From Pseudomonas viridiflava (GTDB lineage Bacteria; Pseudomonadota; Gammaproteobacteria; Pseudomonadales; Pseudomonadaceae), in the NCBI RefSeq assembly GCF_900583165.1, contig NZ_UTKY01000010.1:124001-188000 (forward strand): a stretch of DNA of 64,000 nt. The letters are read 5' to 3'. Position numbers and translations under genes: made by a program. This document shows positions 16,977 through 25,883 of this stretch, piece after piece. Under the pieces are notes generated by a model that did not search any database, was not told where the DNA came from, and saw only the letters and a list, made by a program, of their open reading frames with translations. Positions within the stretch are counted from its first letter, which is position 1; every line of letters begins with the position of its first letter.

Positions 16977-17891
16977 TTACTCGAAACTGGGCAGGTAGCT
17001 GTCGGCATTGTCGTAGACCATGGTCAACACCACCGTTTCAGGTGGCAGTTCGGGGGCGAGCTTGGCGATGGCGACCATGTTGGCGGCGGAGGACAGGCCC
17101 AGGCTGATGGCGTCGGTGCGCATGATGCGTTTCATCATGTCGATGCAAGCTTGGCGCGAGACCTTGAGCATGCCGTCGATCACCGCCAGGTTGAGGATGC
17201 TCGGGATCAAACCGATCGACAGGCCCTGGATATGGTGCGGCGCGTGCTGGTTTTTCAGCAGGTCGCATTCTTCCGGTTCCACACCCATGATGCGCACGGC
17301 GGGCCAGGTGGCTTTCAGGGTTTCACCGATGCCGGTGATATGCCCACCGGTGCCAATACCACTGACGAAGTAGTCCACGCGGCGCTCACCAAAGGCGCGG
17401 AGGATTTCCCGAGCGGTGGTGTCGCGGTGCGTCTGCGGGTTGGCGCCGTTACGTTGCTGGTTGAGCATCACGTAGCTGGGGTTCTCCAGTTGCAGCTCCA
17501 TGCACTTTTCGCCATGGGAGTTGTTGCCGCGGCGGCTGTCCGACAGCACCACCTTGGCCCCGTACAGGCGCAGCAGCTTCTGCTTTTCAAGGCTGTAGTT
17601 GTCGGGTATCACCAACACCACTTTGTAGCCCAATACATTGCCGGCCATCACCAGGCCAATGCCGGTGTTGCCGCCGCTGGGTTCAATGATGGTTTGCCCA
17701 GAATCGCGGATCAGCACGCCCCGGCGCTCGGCATCGAGGATCATGCCCAGGGCGATGCGCGCCTTGTGGCTGCCGCCGGGGTTGAGGGATTCGAGCTTGG
17801 CGTAGACCTCGATGCCGAGGTCTTCGGAAAACTGCGCCAGGCGCACGATCGGCGTCTCGCCGATGACGTCGAGGATAGAGTTATGCAACAT
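16977..17891 (-). CDS. Cysteine-synthase-like PLP enzyme (CysM/CysK family)
   Basis: A 304-residue fold-type II PLP enzyme that replaces the acetyl (or phosphate) group of an activated serine by a nucleophile. Lys43 in NPGGSHKAR is the Schiff-base lysine, and GIGTGGHITG (178-187) is the phosphate loop. Two places differ from ordinary O-acetylserine sulfhydrylases: the substrate-carboxylate loop is EPSGGNTG (70-77) instead of EPTSGNTG, and the lysine motif reads SHKAR instead of SVKDR. The nucleophile could be sulfide, a protein thiocarboxylate as for mycobacterial CysM, or something else. The neighbouring sulfur-carrier fusion protein favours the thiocarboxylate. It lies 16 bp after that gene. 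Confidence 0.88.
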   Translation of the reverse strand: MLHNSILDVIGETPIVRLAQFSEDLGIEVYAKLESLNPGGSHKARIALGMILDAERRGVLIRDSGQTIIEPSGGNTGIGLVMAGNVLGYKVVLVIPDNYSLEKQKLLRLYGAKVVLSDSRRGNNSHGEKCMELQLENPSYVMLNQQRNGANPQTHRDTTAREILRAFGERRVDYFVSGIGTGGHITGIGETLKATWPAVRIMGVEPEECDLLKNQHAPHHIQGLSIGLIPSILNLAVIDGMLKVSRQACIDMMKRIMRTDAISLGLSSAANMVAIAKLAPELPPETVVLTMVYDNADSYLPSFE

Positions 17892-17907
17892 CAGTCAGCC
17901 CCCCGGC

Positions 17908-19770
17908 TCAGTACAAAGGCATGTCGGGTTCGACGTCGCGCACCCAATGCTTCATGCCGCCCTGTAACACTTTGGTATTGGCGAAGCCGGCTGCCAACAA
18001 GGTAGTGGCAGCTTGCTCGGCACGGGTGCCGGCGTAGCAGATCAGGTAGTGGGTGTTGTCCCGGCTAAGGTTGTCGAGTTGCCCGTCCAGTTCGGCCAGG
18101 GGGATGTGGACTACACCGGGTAGCTTGCACACTTCCAGTTCGCTGGCGTCGCGCACGTCCAGCAGCACGTCCGCGCTGCTGTGGTGCTCAAGTACCTGCT
18201 TGAGTACGTGGGGCTTGATGTAGCGCTCTTCGGCCAATGATGGTTTGCCGGGTACCGCGTCGGCGCACACGGTGGGGACCAGGCGTTCGCCGCTGCGCAA
18301 TTCGGAGCAGCACGGGCAATCGGCGCGGCGCTTGAAGCGGATTTCGCTGAATTTCATTGCCAGCGCATCGAAACGCATCAGTCGGCCGGACAGGGGCTCG
18401 CCAATGCCGATCAGCAGCTTGATGGCCTCGGTCGCCTGAATCATCCCGACCACACCGGGCAGCACGCCGATCACGCCGCCGGCGCTGCAATTGGGCGCCA
18501 GTTCGGCGGGCGGTGGCGACGGGAACAGGCAGCGGTAGCACGGCCCACCTTTGTAATTGAGCACGCTGATCTGCCCGTCAAATCGGTAGATGGCGCCGTA
18601 CACCAGGGGTTTGCCCATTTGCACGCAAGCGTCGTTGACCAAGTAGCGGGTGTCGAAATTGTCGGTGCCGTCGATGACGAGGTCGTAGGCGCCTACCAGT
18701 TCCAAGGCGTTGTCGACGTTCAGCGCGGTGTCGTGGGCATTGATCTGGATATGAGGGTTGAGGTCTTGCAGGCGCTGCTTGGCGGACTCCACCTTGGGCA
18801 TGCCCAGCGTGCTGTTGCCGTGGACGATCTGGCGTTGCAGGTTGCTGCTCTCCACCACGTCGAAATCCACCAGCCCCAGCGTGCCAATGCCGGCCGCCGC
18901 GAGGTACAGGCTGATGGGGGAGCCCAGGCCGCCGGTGCCGATGATCAGCACTTTGGCTTTCTTGAGGTTCAACTGGCCATCGCGACCGACGCCGGGCAGC
19001 GTGATGTGGCGCACGTAGCGTTGTACTTCTTCATTGCTCAGCGCTTGGACATCGATGCCGCCGGAAGTGGCCAGCAGCACTTCGATCCTGGCCTTTTCCG
19101 GCAGTGTGTCATCGGCATCGATCAGTTCTTCCTCGGCGGTAAACAGGAAGTGCTCCTTGAGCTGGTTATTCGTCTCGTGAAAGAGGTGCGGGCGCAACTG
19201 CGGGTGGCTGTTGCAGAGGTTTTCAATGACTTCGCGCAATGTCGATCCGGTGCCCTCAAGGGTCGATTCCGGCAGCTTGGCCACGCGAACCAGAATGTCG
19301 GGGAAAGAGACAGCGTTCATGGACAACTCCGTGTGCAGGTCGTTGAAAGGTTGAAGGGCGAAATGCTTGCCATCCCAGGCAAACAGCTTGGAACCCAGGG
19401 CCTGGCCCTGGCGGACGTCGACCACCAGGTAACTGACCGGGTAGATCGGCTCGCCCATGAACAGCGCCTTGTCCTGGTCTTCGTCGCTGAAGTAGGCACC
19501 GACATCCGGGTGGGAGTGGTAGATCACCACTACCGGGTTGTCGCAGCGAAACGCTTTGTTCATCAGCAGGGTGTCGGCCACCGAGAATGTGTAGCCGTTG
19601 GCCGCGCTGCGCGGGTACATCTCGGGGTTCTTGCGGTGCAGTTCATTCTGGATATTGCTGCCCAGGTACACGCTGCCGTCGGCGAAGACAAAACCACAAC
19701 ATTCCTCGGGGTAGCTGCGGCTGGCGTGGGCGTAGATCTGTTCCAGGGCGGTGGGGCGGAGGACTTCCAT
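17908..19770 (-). CDS. Fused JAMM protease - ubiquitin-like sulfur carrier - E1 (MoeB/ThiF) - rhodanese
   Basis: One 620-residue chain with four modules. (1) JAMM/Mov34 metalloprotease, residues 1-140: E22 or E23 and H85-x-H87-x7-S95-xx-D98 are complete. (2) A MoaD/ThiS/CysO-like beta-grasp segment, about 152-238, ending in ATSGG. (3) E1-like adenylyltransferase, about 246-490: GTGGLGS, D304 region, NLQRQ, IDGTDNFDTRY, putative catalytic Cys428 in APNCSAGG, zinc cysteines C411/C414 and C485/C488. (4) Rhodanese, about 515-620: active-site loop ICYAGTRAE with Cys578. JAMM could free the carrier after Gly238; E1 and rhodanese would load its C-terminus with sulfur. The start at 19770 is chosen over TTG 19797. 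A second ATG at 19320, after GGAG, could start translation at the carrier. Domain 2 rests on position, length and the GG end. Confidence 0.85.
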   Translation of the reverse strand: MEVLRPTALEQIYAHASRSYPEECCGFVFADGSVYLGSNIQNELHRKNPEMYPRSAANGYTFSVADTLLMNKAFRCDNPVVVIYHSHPDVGAYFSDEDQDKALFMGEPIYPVSYLVVDVRQGQALGSKLFAWDGKHFALQPFNDLHTELSMNAVSFPDILVRVAKLPESTLEGTGSTLREVIENLCNSHPQLRPHLFHETNNQLKEHFLFTAEEELIDADDTLPEKARIEVLLATSGGIDVQALSNEEVQRYVRHITLPGVGRDGQLNLKKAKVLIIGTGGLGSPISLYLAAAGIGTLGLVDFDVVESSNLQRQIVHGNSTLGMPKVESAKQRLQDLNPHIQINAHDTALNVDNALELVGAYDLVIDGTDNFDTRYLVNDACVQMGKPLVYGAIYRFDGQISVLNYKGGPCYRCLFPSPPPAELAPNCSAGGVIGVLPGVVGMIQATEAIKLLIGIGEPLSGRLMRFDALAMKFSEIRFKRRADCPCCSELRSGERLVPTVCADAVPGKPSLAEERYIKPHVLKQVLEHHSSADVLLDVRDASELEVCKLPGVVHIPLAELDGQLDNLSRDNTHYLICYAGTRAEQAATTLLAAGFANTKVLQGGMKHWVRDVEPDMPLY

Positions 19771-19793
19771 GTTTCTCTCGCAGAGGTGAGGGG

Positions 19794-20744
19794 TCAATTT
19801 TTCTTGGCCAGGAGTTTTTCAACCGGCAACTTGGTAATCGCAAAGCCGGCCAGCAGGATCGCGGAATAAAGCATCAGGTCGCGGGACAGCGACAGGCCTT
19901 CGTACCAGGCGCCGATGATCACGGCGAACACCGGGAAGATGATGAACACGAACGACAGGATGATCGGGCTCAAGCGCTTGAGCAGCATGAAGTACACGAT
20001 GAACCCACCCACCGAAGCCACTAGCCCCAGGTAGAACAGCGCGCCCCAGGAGCGCAGGGTGATGTCTTCAAACGTCGGTGTTTCAAACCACAGGCCCGCC
20101 ACGAACAGCATCAACCCGGCAATGCCGATGGGCAGGGTGTTGTAGGTGATCACGCTGATGGCGCTGCCTTTTTGCTTGGTAATGACGTAGCACAAGGCAT
20201 GCATGATCGCGGCGGTCAGAATGGCCAGCACCCCGAAGAACTCGGCATGGTCCAGGTGCAGCCCCTGGCTCTTGATGATCATGTAAAGACTGCCAAAACC
20301 AATGCCGATGCCGACCACCTGGGAGAAATAGATGCGTTCGCGCAGGAACAGCGCCGAAAAGATCAGGATAAATACCGGCATGCAGCTGAAGAGCAGGGCG
20401 GTAAGCCCGGACGAGACATGCATCTCGCCGTAATTGAGCAAGTAGTAGGGAACGCTGAAGTAGGACAGGGTCACGAAGACGAAAAACCAGCGGCTTTCGC
20501 GGGGAAACAGGATGGGTTCGCGGCGCACCATGGCAAAACACAGGAACAGCGGGAAAGCGATCAGAAAGCGCAGGCCGGCGGAGGTCAGCGGCGGCACGCT
20601 CTCCACGGCGATCTTGATTGCCAGCCATGTAGTGCCCCAACTGAGGCACACGATCAGGAACATTACGCTGGTGATCAGCCCGGCCAGCCACTGTTTTTGG
20701 GTTTTGGTCTTGGCGGTATTTTCGAGAACTGCGGACATTGGCAT
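19794..20744 (-). CDS. EamA/DMT-family transporter
   Basis: A 316-residue inner-membrane protein with two EamA repeats, about ten hydrophobic helices in all (first FLIVCLSWGTTWLAIKIAV, last YSAILLAGFAITKLP). Members export amino acids, metabolites or drugs. As the promoter-proximal gene of the five-gene operon with cysteine-type synthesis genes, it is a candidate exporter of cysteine, O-acetylserine or a related amino acid; the substrate cannot be read from sequence. AGGGAAG lies 9 bases upstream of the ATG at 20744. The gene is divergent from the MocR-type regulator, about 100 bp away. Confidence 0.88.
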   Translation of the reverse strand: MPMSAVLENTAKTKTQKQWLAGLITSVMFLIVCLSWGTTWLAIKIAVESVPPLTSAGLRFLIAFPLFLCFAMVRREPILFPRESRWFFVFVTLSYFSVPYYLLNYGEMHVSSGLTALLFSCMPVFILIFSALFLRERIYFSQVVGIGIGFGSLYMIIKSQGLHLDHAEFFGVLAILTAAIMHALCYVITKQKGSAISVITYNTLPIGIAGLMLFVAGLWFETPTFEDITLRSWGALFYLGLVASVGGFIVYFMLLKRLSPIILSFVFIIFPVFAVIIGAWYEGLSLSRDLMLYSAILLAGFAITKLPVEKLLAKKN

Positions 20745-20768
20745 CGTTTATTGCTTCCCTGAGCCTGA

Positions 20769-20820
20769 ATTGAACTCTATATTGAACTTGTAATGAGTTG
20801 TAATATTCGGCGATTGAACC
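20769..20820. promoter_or_regulatory. Direct-repeat operator region of the divergent promoter
   Basis: ATTGAACT occurs at 20769 and 20781, 12 bp apart, and ATTGAACC at 20813. TTGTAAT is repeated at 20788 and 20798. MocR-family regulators typically bind direct repeats in divergent promoters, so these are the likely sites controlling both the regulator and the exporter-led operon. Confidence 0.5.
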
Positions 20821-20847
20821 CGTAAAAGCACACTATTAGGGCGAAAG

Positions 20848-22272
20848 ATGGCTGTCAAAACAAATATTGACATGGTGTCAATTATGCGTGAAGGGTTGTC
20901 CAACGGGCAGGGCGTGAAGTACAAGCGCCTGTCCGATGTCATGGAACGGGGCATCCTTGAAGGCTTGATTGAACCGGGAAGAAAACTGCCGCCCCATCGG
21001 GTGCTTTCTGACAACCTGGGTGTAACCATCGGCACCATTAGCCGGGCCTACGGAGAACTGGAACGCTTGGGGTTGGTCGTGGCGCGGGTAGGTGACGGGA
21101 CTTTCGTACGCAAGCGTGGGATGGAGCGCCAGCGTGATGAAGGCTTTCGCAACGTCAGTGAAGAACCGCGCCAATATTTCGATATGAGTCGAAACATGCA
21201 TATCCCCGGGCAGGAAACGACGTTTTTGGCCCAGAGCTTCCAAACCCTGGCGACCAACGCCAAGTTTCTTCAGGACATCAGTGCCTACACCCCTGACGCC
21301 GGCCTGCCGCGCTACCGCGAAGCGGGTGCGCAGTGGCTGGTGCAGCGCGATTTTCACCCGATTCCGGAGCAGGTCATCTGCGTGAATGGCGGCCAGCACG
21401 GCTTGCTCTGCGCAATGATGGCGTTGTTGCGCGCCGGTGATACGGTGGTCACCGAACAATTGACCTACCCTGGCCTGATCACCGCTGCACGTATGCTTGG
21501 CATACGCCTGATTGGCCTGGAAATGGATGAAGAGGGCGTGCTGCCGAGCGCGCTGGATGAAGTCTGTCGTAATCACCGGGTTTCAGCGTTGTATTGCACG
21601 CCGACTATTCAGAACCCGACGACAGCGGTGTTGTCGATCCCGCGTAGGGAGGCGCTGGCCAAAGTCTGCCGCGAACACAACCTGCTGATCCTCGAAGATG
21701 AGGCCCACGGCGTATTGGTCGAGGATCGCCCACCGCCCCTCAGTTATTTCGCTCCCGAGCGTACGATTTTGATCAGCAGCCTGAGCAAGGCCGTTTCCGC
21801 CGGGCTACGTGTGGGTTACGTGCACGCGCCGCCGGCGTTGGTCAGCCGTATCTCGGCGGCACTGCGCGCAACCTGCTGGATGGCGACCCCGGTGACGCTG
21901 GAATTGGCCACCCAATGGATCGAAAACGGCACGGCGGAGTATTTGCTGCGCCAGCAGATCAATGAGATCAGCCGGCGTAAAGCCCTGGTGGGCGACCTGT
22001 TGAGCGGCCTGCAATACCGCACTCACCTCAACAGCCCGCATTTCTGGATCGAAGTGCCGGAGCCGTGGCGGGCGTCGGAAATCGAGGCGGAACTCAAGCA
22101 GAACAATTACCTGATCGCCACTGCCGAAGCGTTTGCGGTGGGGCAGACGGCGGTGCCGCAGTTTATTCGGGCGAGCATTTGTAATACGTCGGGGGACGAT
22201 CAGTTGTTGCGGGCGGGGTTTGATGCGTTGGCGACCGCGCTGGGGCAGGGCGGGGGCAGGTTTCAGTTGTAG
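20848..22272 (+). CDS. MocR-type transcriptional regulator with aminotransferase domain
   Basis: A 474-residue regulator: GntR-type winged helix at about residues 20-90 (MERGILEGLIEPGRKLPPHR, then TIGTISRAYGELERLGLVVA), a short linker, then a fold-type I aminotransferase-like domain. The PLP lysine lies in ISSLSKAVSAGLRVGY and the conserved Asp in LILEDEAHGVL. These proteins sense PLP together with an amino acid or amine. It is divergent from the exporter/JAMM-E1/cysteine-synthase operon and is its likely activator or repressor, which implies that the effector is an amino acid made or exported by that operon. Confidence 0.9.
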   Translation: MAVKTNIDMVSIMREGLSNGQGVKYKRLSDVMERGILEGLIEPGRKLPPHRVLSDNLGVTIGTISRAYGELERLGLVVARVGDGTFVRKRGMERQRDEGFRNVSEEPRQYFDMSRNMHIPGQETTFLAQSFQTLATNAKFLQDISAYTPDAGLPRYREAGAQWLVQRDFHPIPEQVICVNGGQHGLLCAMMALLRAGDTVVTEQLTYPGLITAARMLGIRLIGLEMDEEGVLPSALDEVCRNHRVSALYCTPTIQNPTTAVLSIPRREALAKVCREHNLLILEDEAHGVLVEDRPPPLSYFAPERTILISSLSKAVSAGLRVGYVHAPPALVSRISAALRATCWMATPVTLELATQWIENGTAEYLLRQQINEISRRKALVGDLLSGLQYRTHLNSPHFWIEVPEPWRASEIEAELKQNNYLIATAEAFAVGQTAVPQFIRASICNTSGDDQLLRAGFDALATALGQGGGRFQL

Positions 22273-22295
22273 GCGGGTTTACCGCGTTATCGTTC

Positions 22296-22386
22296 ATCGC
22301 AGGCAAGCCAGCTCCCACATTTTGATTTGTGAACACAGTCAAATGTGGGAGGGGCGGTGCGACGATTCGACTTGCCCCCGATGGCG
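22296..22386. repeat. Mixed everted REP pair with a 16-bp variant arm
   Basis: The left unit is of the GCAGGCAAGCCAGCTCCCACA subclass. The right unit reads GTGGGAGGGG, then CGGTGCGACGATTCGA, then CTTGCCCCCGATGG: the usual REP core with 16 bp in the place of one G. The same variant, inverted, occurs at 41.13 kb. The two arms therefore come from different REP classes. The element lies between the converging MocR and ppsR genes. Confidence 0.75.
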
Positions 22387-22404
22387 TCAGCCCAGGCAAC
22401 ACAA

Positions 22405-23223
22405 TTATTTGAATCTGCGCTCCACCCCTTTCTCCACCAAAATCTTCGCCGAAATCTCTTCCACCGAAAAGTGCGTGGAATTGATATGCGCAATATTCTC
22501 GCGGCGGAACAGATTTTCCACTTCGCGCACTTCGAACTCGCACTGGGCATAGCTGGAGTAACGGCTATTGGGCTTGCGCTCATTGCGAATCGCAGTCAGG
22601 CGATCAGGGTCAATGGTCAGGCCGAACAGCTTGTGGGAATGGGCGCGCAGGGCGGCCGGCAGCGTCAGGTGCTCCATGTCGTCTTCGGTCAGCGGGTAGT
22701 TGGCCGCGCGGATACCGAATTGCATGGCCATGTACAGACAGGTCGGCGTCTTGCCGCAGCGCGACACGCCGACCAGGATCAGGTCGGCCTTGTCGTAGTA
22801 ATGCGTGCGCGCGCCGTCATCGTTGTCGAGGGCGAAGTTCACCGCCTCGATGCGCTCCATATAGTTGGAGTTATGGCCGATGGAATGGGACTTCCCTACC
22901 GAGTACGAGGAATGTTCGCTCAGCTCTTGTTCCAGTGGCGCCAGGAACGTGGAGAAAATGTCGATCATGAAACCATTCGAAGTTGCGAGGATCTCACGGA
23001 TGTCTTGATTGACGATGGTGTCGAAAATGATCGGCCGAAAACCGTCTTTTTCAGCCGCCAGATTGATTTGTTGTACCATGGCCCGCGCTTTATCCACGCT
23101 GTCGATATAGGGCCGCGTGAATTTGGCAAAGGTAATGTTTTCGAACTGCGCGAGCAGGCTTTGGCCCAATGTTTCGGCTGTAATGCCGGTGCCGTCGGAG
23201 ATAAAGAAAGCAGATCGTTTCAT
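22405..23223 (-). CDS. ppsR: PEP synthase regulatory protein (kinase/pyrophosphorylase)
   Basis: A 272-residue DUF299-family protein that inactivates PEP synthase by ADP-dependent phosphorylation of an active-site Thr and reactivates it with phosphate. The start [20 protein letters not shown] and the P-loop [15 protein letters not shown] (about residue 150) are typical. The frame is open to 23328, but only the ATG at 23223 gives the conserved N-terminus. It is divergent from its target gene ppsA, with 178 bp between them. Confidence 0.95.
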   Translation of the reverse strand: MKRSAFFISDGTGITAETLGQSLLAQFENITFAKFTRPYIDSVDKARAMVQQINLAAEKDGFRPIIFDTIVNQDIREILATSNGFMIDIFSTFLAPLEQELSEHSSYSVGKSHSIGHNSNYMERIEAVNFALDNDDGARTHYYDKADLILVGVSRCGKTPTCLYMAMQFGIRAANYPLTEDDMEHLTLPAALRAHSHKLFGLTIDPDRLTAIRNERKPNSRYSSYAQCEFEVREVENLFRRENIAHINSTHFSVEEISAKILVEKGVERRFK

Positions 23224-23401
23224 TTGAGCCCTGGGCCTTAAGCTGATGGCGAATCTTGGATATGATAGGCGCGATTTTGCCGTCCCGCAGTGGGCCGCAT
23301 TCTCACTTATTTTCCAGGTCCAGGCCACAAGCGCTGGCGAATGCTCCTACTGAGCAGCCGGCGTCCTGAGCTTTTCCAACACAGTTAGTGGAGAGATCAC
23401 C

Positions 23402-25777
23402 TTGGTAGAGTACGTAGTTTCCCTCGATAAGCTCGGCGTCCATGATGTAGAGCACGTGGGGGGCAAGAACGCATCCCTCGGCGAGATGATCAGTAATCTT
23501 GCAGGCGCTGGTGTGTCGGTGCCCGGTGGTTTTGCCACCACGGCCCAGGCTTACCGCGATTTCCTCGAACTGAGCGGCCTCAACGCTCAGATCCACGCCG
23601 CGCTGGACGCACTGGACGTCGATGACGTCAACGCCCTGGCCAAGACCGGCAGCCAGATCCGCCAGTGGATCATGGACGCCGAGTTCCCCGAGAAGCTCAA
23701 CGAAGAAATCCGCACCGCGTTCGCCGAGCTGTCGGCCGGTAACCCGGACATGGCCGTTGCCGTGCGCTCCTCGGCCACCGCCGAAGACTTGCCGGATGCC
23801 TCCTTCGCCGGCCAGCAAGAGACCTTCCTAAACATCCGCGGCGTGGAAAACGTGATCCGCGCGGCCAAGGAAGTGTTCGCCTCGCTGTTCAACGATCGCG
23901 CGATTTCCTACCGCGTACACCAAGGTTTCGATCATAAGCTGGTGGCCCTGTCTGCCGGTGTGCAGCGCATGGTGCGTTCGGAAACCGGCACTGCCGGCGT
24001 GATGTTTACCCTTGATACCGAATCGGGCTTCCGTGACGTGGTGTTCATCACCGGCGCCTACGGCCTGGGTGAAACCGTCGTACAAGGCGCAGTCAACCCC
24101 GACGAATTCTACGTCCACAAGGGCACCCTCGAAGCGGGCCGCCCGGCCATCCTGCGCCGTAACCTGGGCAGCAAGGCCATCAAGATGATCTACGGTGACG
24201 AGGCCAAGGCCGGTCGCTCGGTCAAAACCGTTGATGTCGACAAGGCCGAGCGTGCGCGTTTCTGCCTGACCGACGCTGAAGTCAGCGAATTGGCCAAGCA
24301 AGCGATGATCATCGAAAAGCACTACAAGTGCCCGATGGACATCGAGTGGGCCAAAGACGGCGACGACGGCAAGCTGTACATCGTGCAGGCCCGCCCGGAA
24401 ACCGTGAAGAGCCGCACCTCGGCCAACGTCATGGAGCGCTACCTGCTGAAAGAAACCGGCACCGTGCTGGTAGAAGGTCGCGCCATTGGCCAGCGCATCG
24501 GCGCCGGCAAGGTCCGTATCATTAAAGACGTCTCCGAAATGGACAAAGTCCAGCCAGGTGACGTGCTGGTCTCCGACATGACCGACCCGGACTGGGAGCC
24601 GGTGATGAAGCGCGCCAGCGCCATCGTGACCAACCGCGGCGGGCGTACCTGCCACGCGGCGATCATCGCCCGTGAGCTGGGTATTCCAGCGGTCGTGGGC
24701 TGCGGCAACGCCACGCAACTGCTGAAAGACGGCCAGGGCGTCACCGTTTCCTGCGCCGAAGGCGATACCGGCTTCATCTTTGAAGGTGAACTGGGCTTCG
24801 ACATTAAGCAAAACTCCATCGACGCCATGCCCGACCTGCCGTTCAAGATCATGATGAACGTCGGTAACCCGGACCGCGCCTTTGACTTCGCGCAGTTGCC
24901 GAACGCCGGTGTTGGCCTGGCCCGCCTGGAGTTCATCATCAACCGCATGATCGGCGTGCACCCCAAGGCCCTGTTGAACTACGACGGCCTGCCGCTGGAC
25001 ATCAAAGAGAGCGTCGACAAGCGCATCGCTGGCTACAACGACCCGGTCGGTTTCTACGTCGAGAAACTGGTGGAAGGCATCAGCACCCTGGCGGCGGCGT
25101 TCTACCCGAAAAAGGTCATTGTGCGCCTGTCGGACTTCAAGTCCAACGAATACGCCAACCTGATCGGCGGCAAGCTCTACGAGCCGGAAGAAGAAAACCC
25201 GATGCTGGGCTTCCGTGGCGCCTCGCGTTACATCAGCGAAGCGTTCCGTGATTGCTTCGAGCTCGAATGCCGCGCCCTCAAGCGCGTGCGCAACGAAATG
25301 GGCCTGGATAACGTCGAGATCATGGTGCCGTTCGTGCGCACCCTGGGCGAAGCGAGCCAGGTCATCGATCTGCTGGCTGAAAACGGCTTGTCCCGTGGTG
25401 AAAACGGCCTGCGCGTGATCATGATGTGCGAGCTGCCGTCCAATGCCATCCTGGCCGAGGAATTCCTGGAATTCTTCGACGGTTTCTCCATCGGCTCCAA
25501 CGACCTGACCCAGCTGACCCTGGGTCTGGACCGCGACTCCGGGATTATTGCTCACCTGTTCGATGAGCGTAACCCTGCGGTCAAGAAACTGCTGTCCAAT
25601 GCCATCCAGGCCTGCAACAAGGCTGGCAAGTACATCGGTATCTGCGGCCAAGGCCCTTCCGATCACCCTGACCTGGCCCGTTGGCTGATGGAGCAGGGCA
25701 TCGAAAGCGTCTCGTTGAACCCCGATTCCGTGCTGGAAACCTGGTTCTTCCTGGCGGAAGGTCAAGCGCCCGCCTAA
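23402..25777 (+). CDS. ppsA: Phosphoenolpyruvate synthase
   Basis: A 791-residue enzyme making PEP from pyruvate and ATP for gluconeogenesis. It has the N-terminal nucleotide-binding domain ([32 protein letters not shown]), the central swivelling phosphohistidine domain ([20 protein letters not shown], with catalytic His in TCHAA) and the C-terminal PEP/pyruvate barrel ending [17 protein letters not shown]. The start is a TTG with GGAG about 9 bases upstream; the conserved [12 protein letters not shown] begins there. It probably has its own promoter in the ppsR-ppsA gap. A hairpin and a T-tract terminator follow. Confidence 0.97.
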   Translation: MVEYVVSLDKLGVHDVEHVGGKNASLGEMISNLAGAGVSVPGGFATTAQAYRDFLELSGLNAQIHAALDALDVDDVNALAKTGSQIRQWIMDAEFPEKLNEEIRTAFAELSAGNPDMAVAVRSSATAEDLPDASFAGQQETFLNIRGVENVIRAAKEVFASLFNDRAISYRVHQGFDHKLVALSAGVQRMVRSETGTAGVMFTLDTESGFRDVVFITGAYGLGETVVQGAVNPDEFYVHKGTLEAGRPAILRRNLGSKAIKMIYGDEAKAGRSVKTVDVDKAERARFCLTDAEVSELAKQAMIIEKHYKCPMDIEWAKDGDDGKLYIVQARPETVKSRTSANVMERYLLKETGTVLVEGRAIGQRIGAGKVRIIKDVSEMDKVQPGDVLVSDMTDPDWEPVMKRASAIVTNRGGRTCHAAIIARELGIPAVVGCGNATQLLKDGQGVTVSCAEGDTGFIFEGELGFDIKQNSIDAMPDLPFKIMMNVGNPDRAFDFAQLPNAGVGLARLEFIINRMIGVHPKALLNYDGLPLDIKESVDKRIAGYNDPVGFYVEKLVEGISTLAAAFYPKKVIVRLSDFKSNEYANLIGGKLYEPEEENPMLGFRGASRYISEAFRDCFELECRALKRVRNEMGLDNVEIMVPFVRTLGEASQVIDLLAENGLSRGENGLRVIMMCELPSNAILAEEFLEFFDGFSIGSNDLTQLTLGLDRDSGIIAHLFDERNPAVKKLLSNAIQACNKAGKYIGICGQGPSDHPDLARWLMEQGIESVSLNPDSVLETWFFLAEGQAPA

Positions 25778-25795
25778 GATCGCTACGTCTAAAGT

Positions 25796-25870
25796 GCCGG
25801 TCACCTGCTGAGGGTGACCGGCATTCTTATCTGTACAGGGCGGAATTCCCTTTGGACGCCGCCCTTTTTT
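25796..25870 (+). terminator. Hairpin plus intrinsic terminator after ppsA
   Basis: A 10-bp perfect stem (GCCGGTCACC / GGTGACCGGC) at 25796-25822 is followed by a second stem GGGCGG / CCGCCC (25838-25864) that runs directly into six T residues. The second is a typical intrinsic terminator; the next gene begins only 14 bp later. Confidence 0.75.
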
Positions 25871-25883
25871 GTGCAAGAGCATT

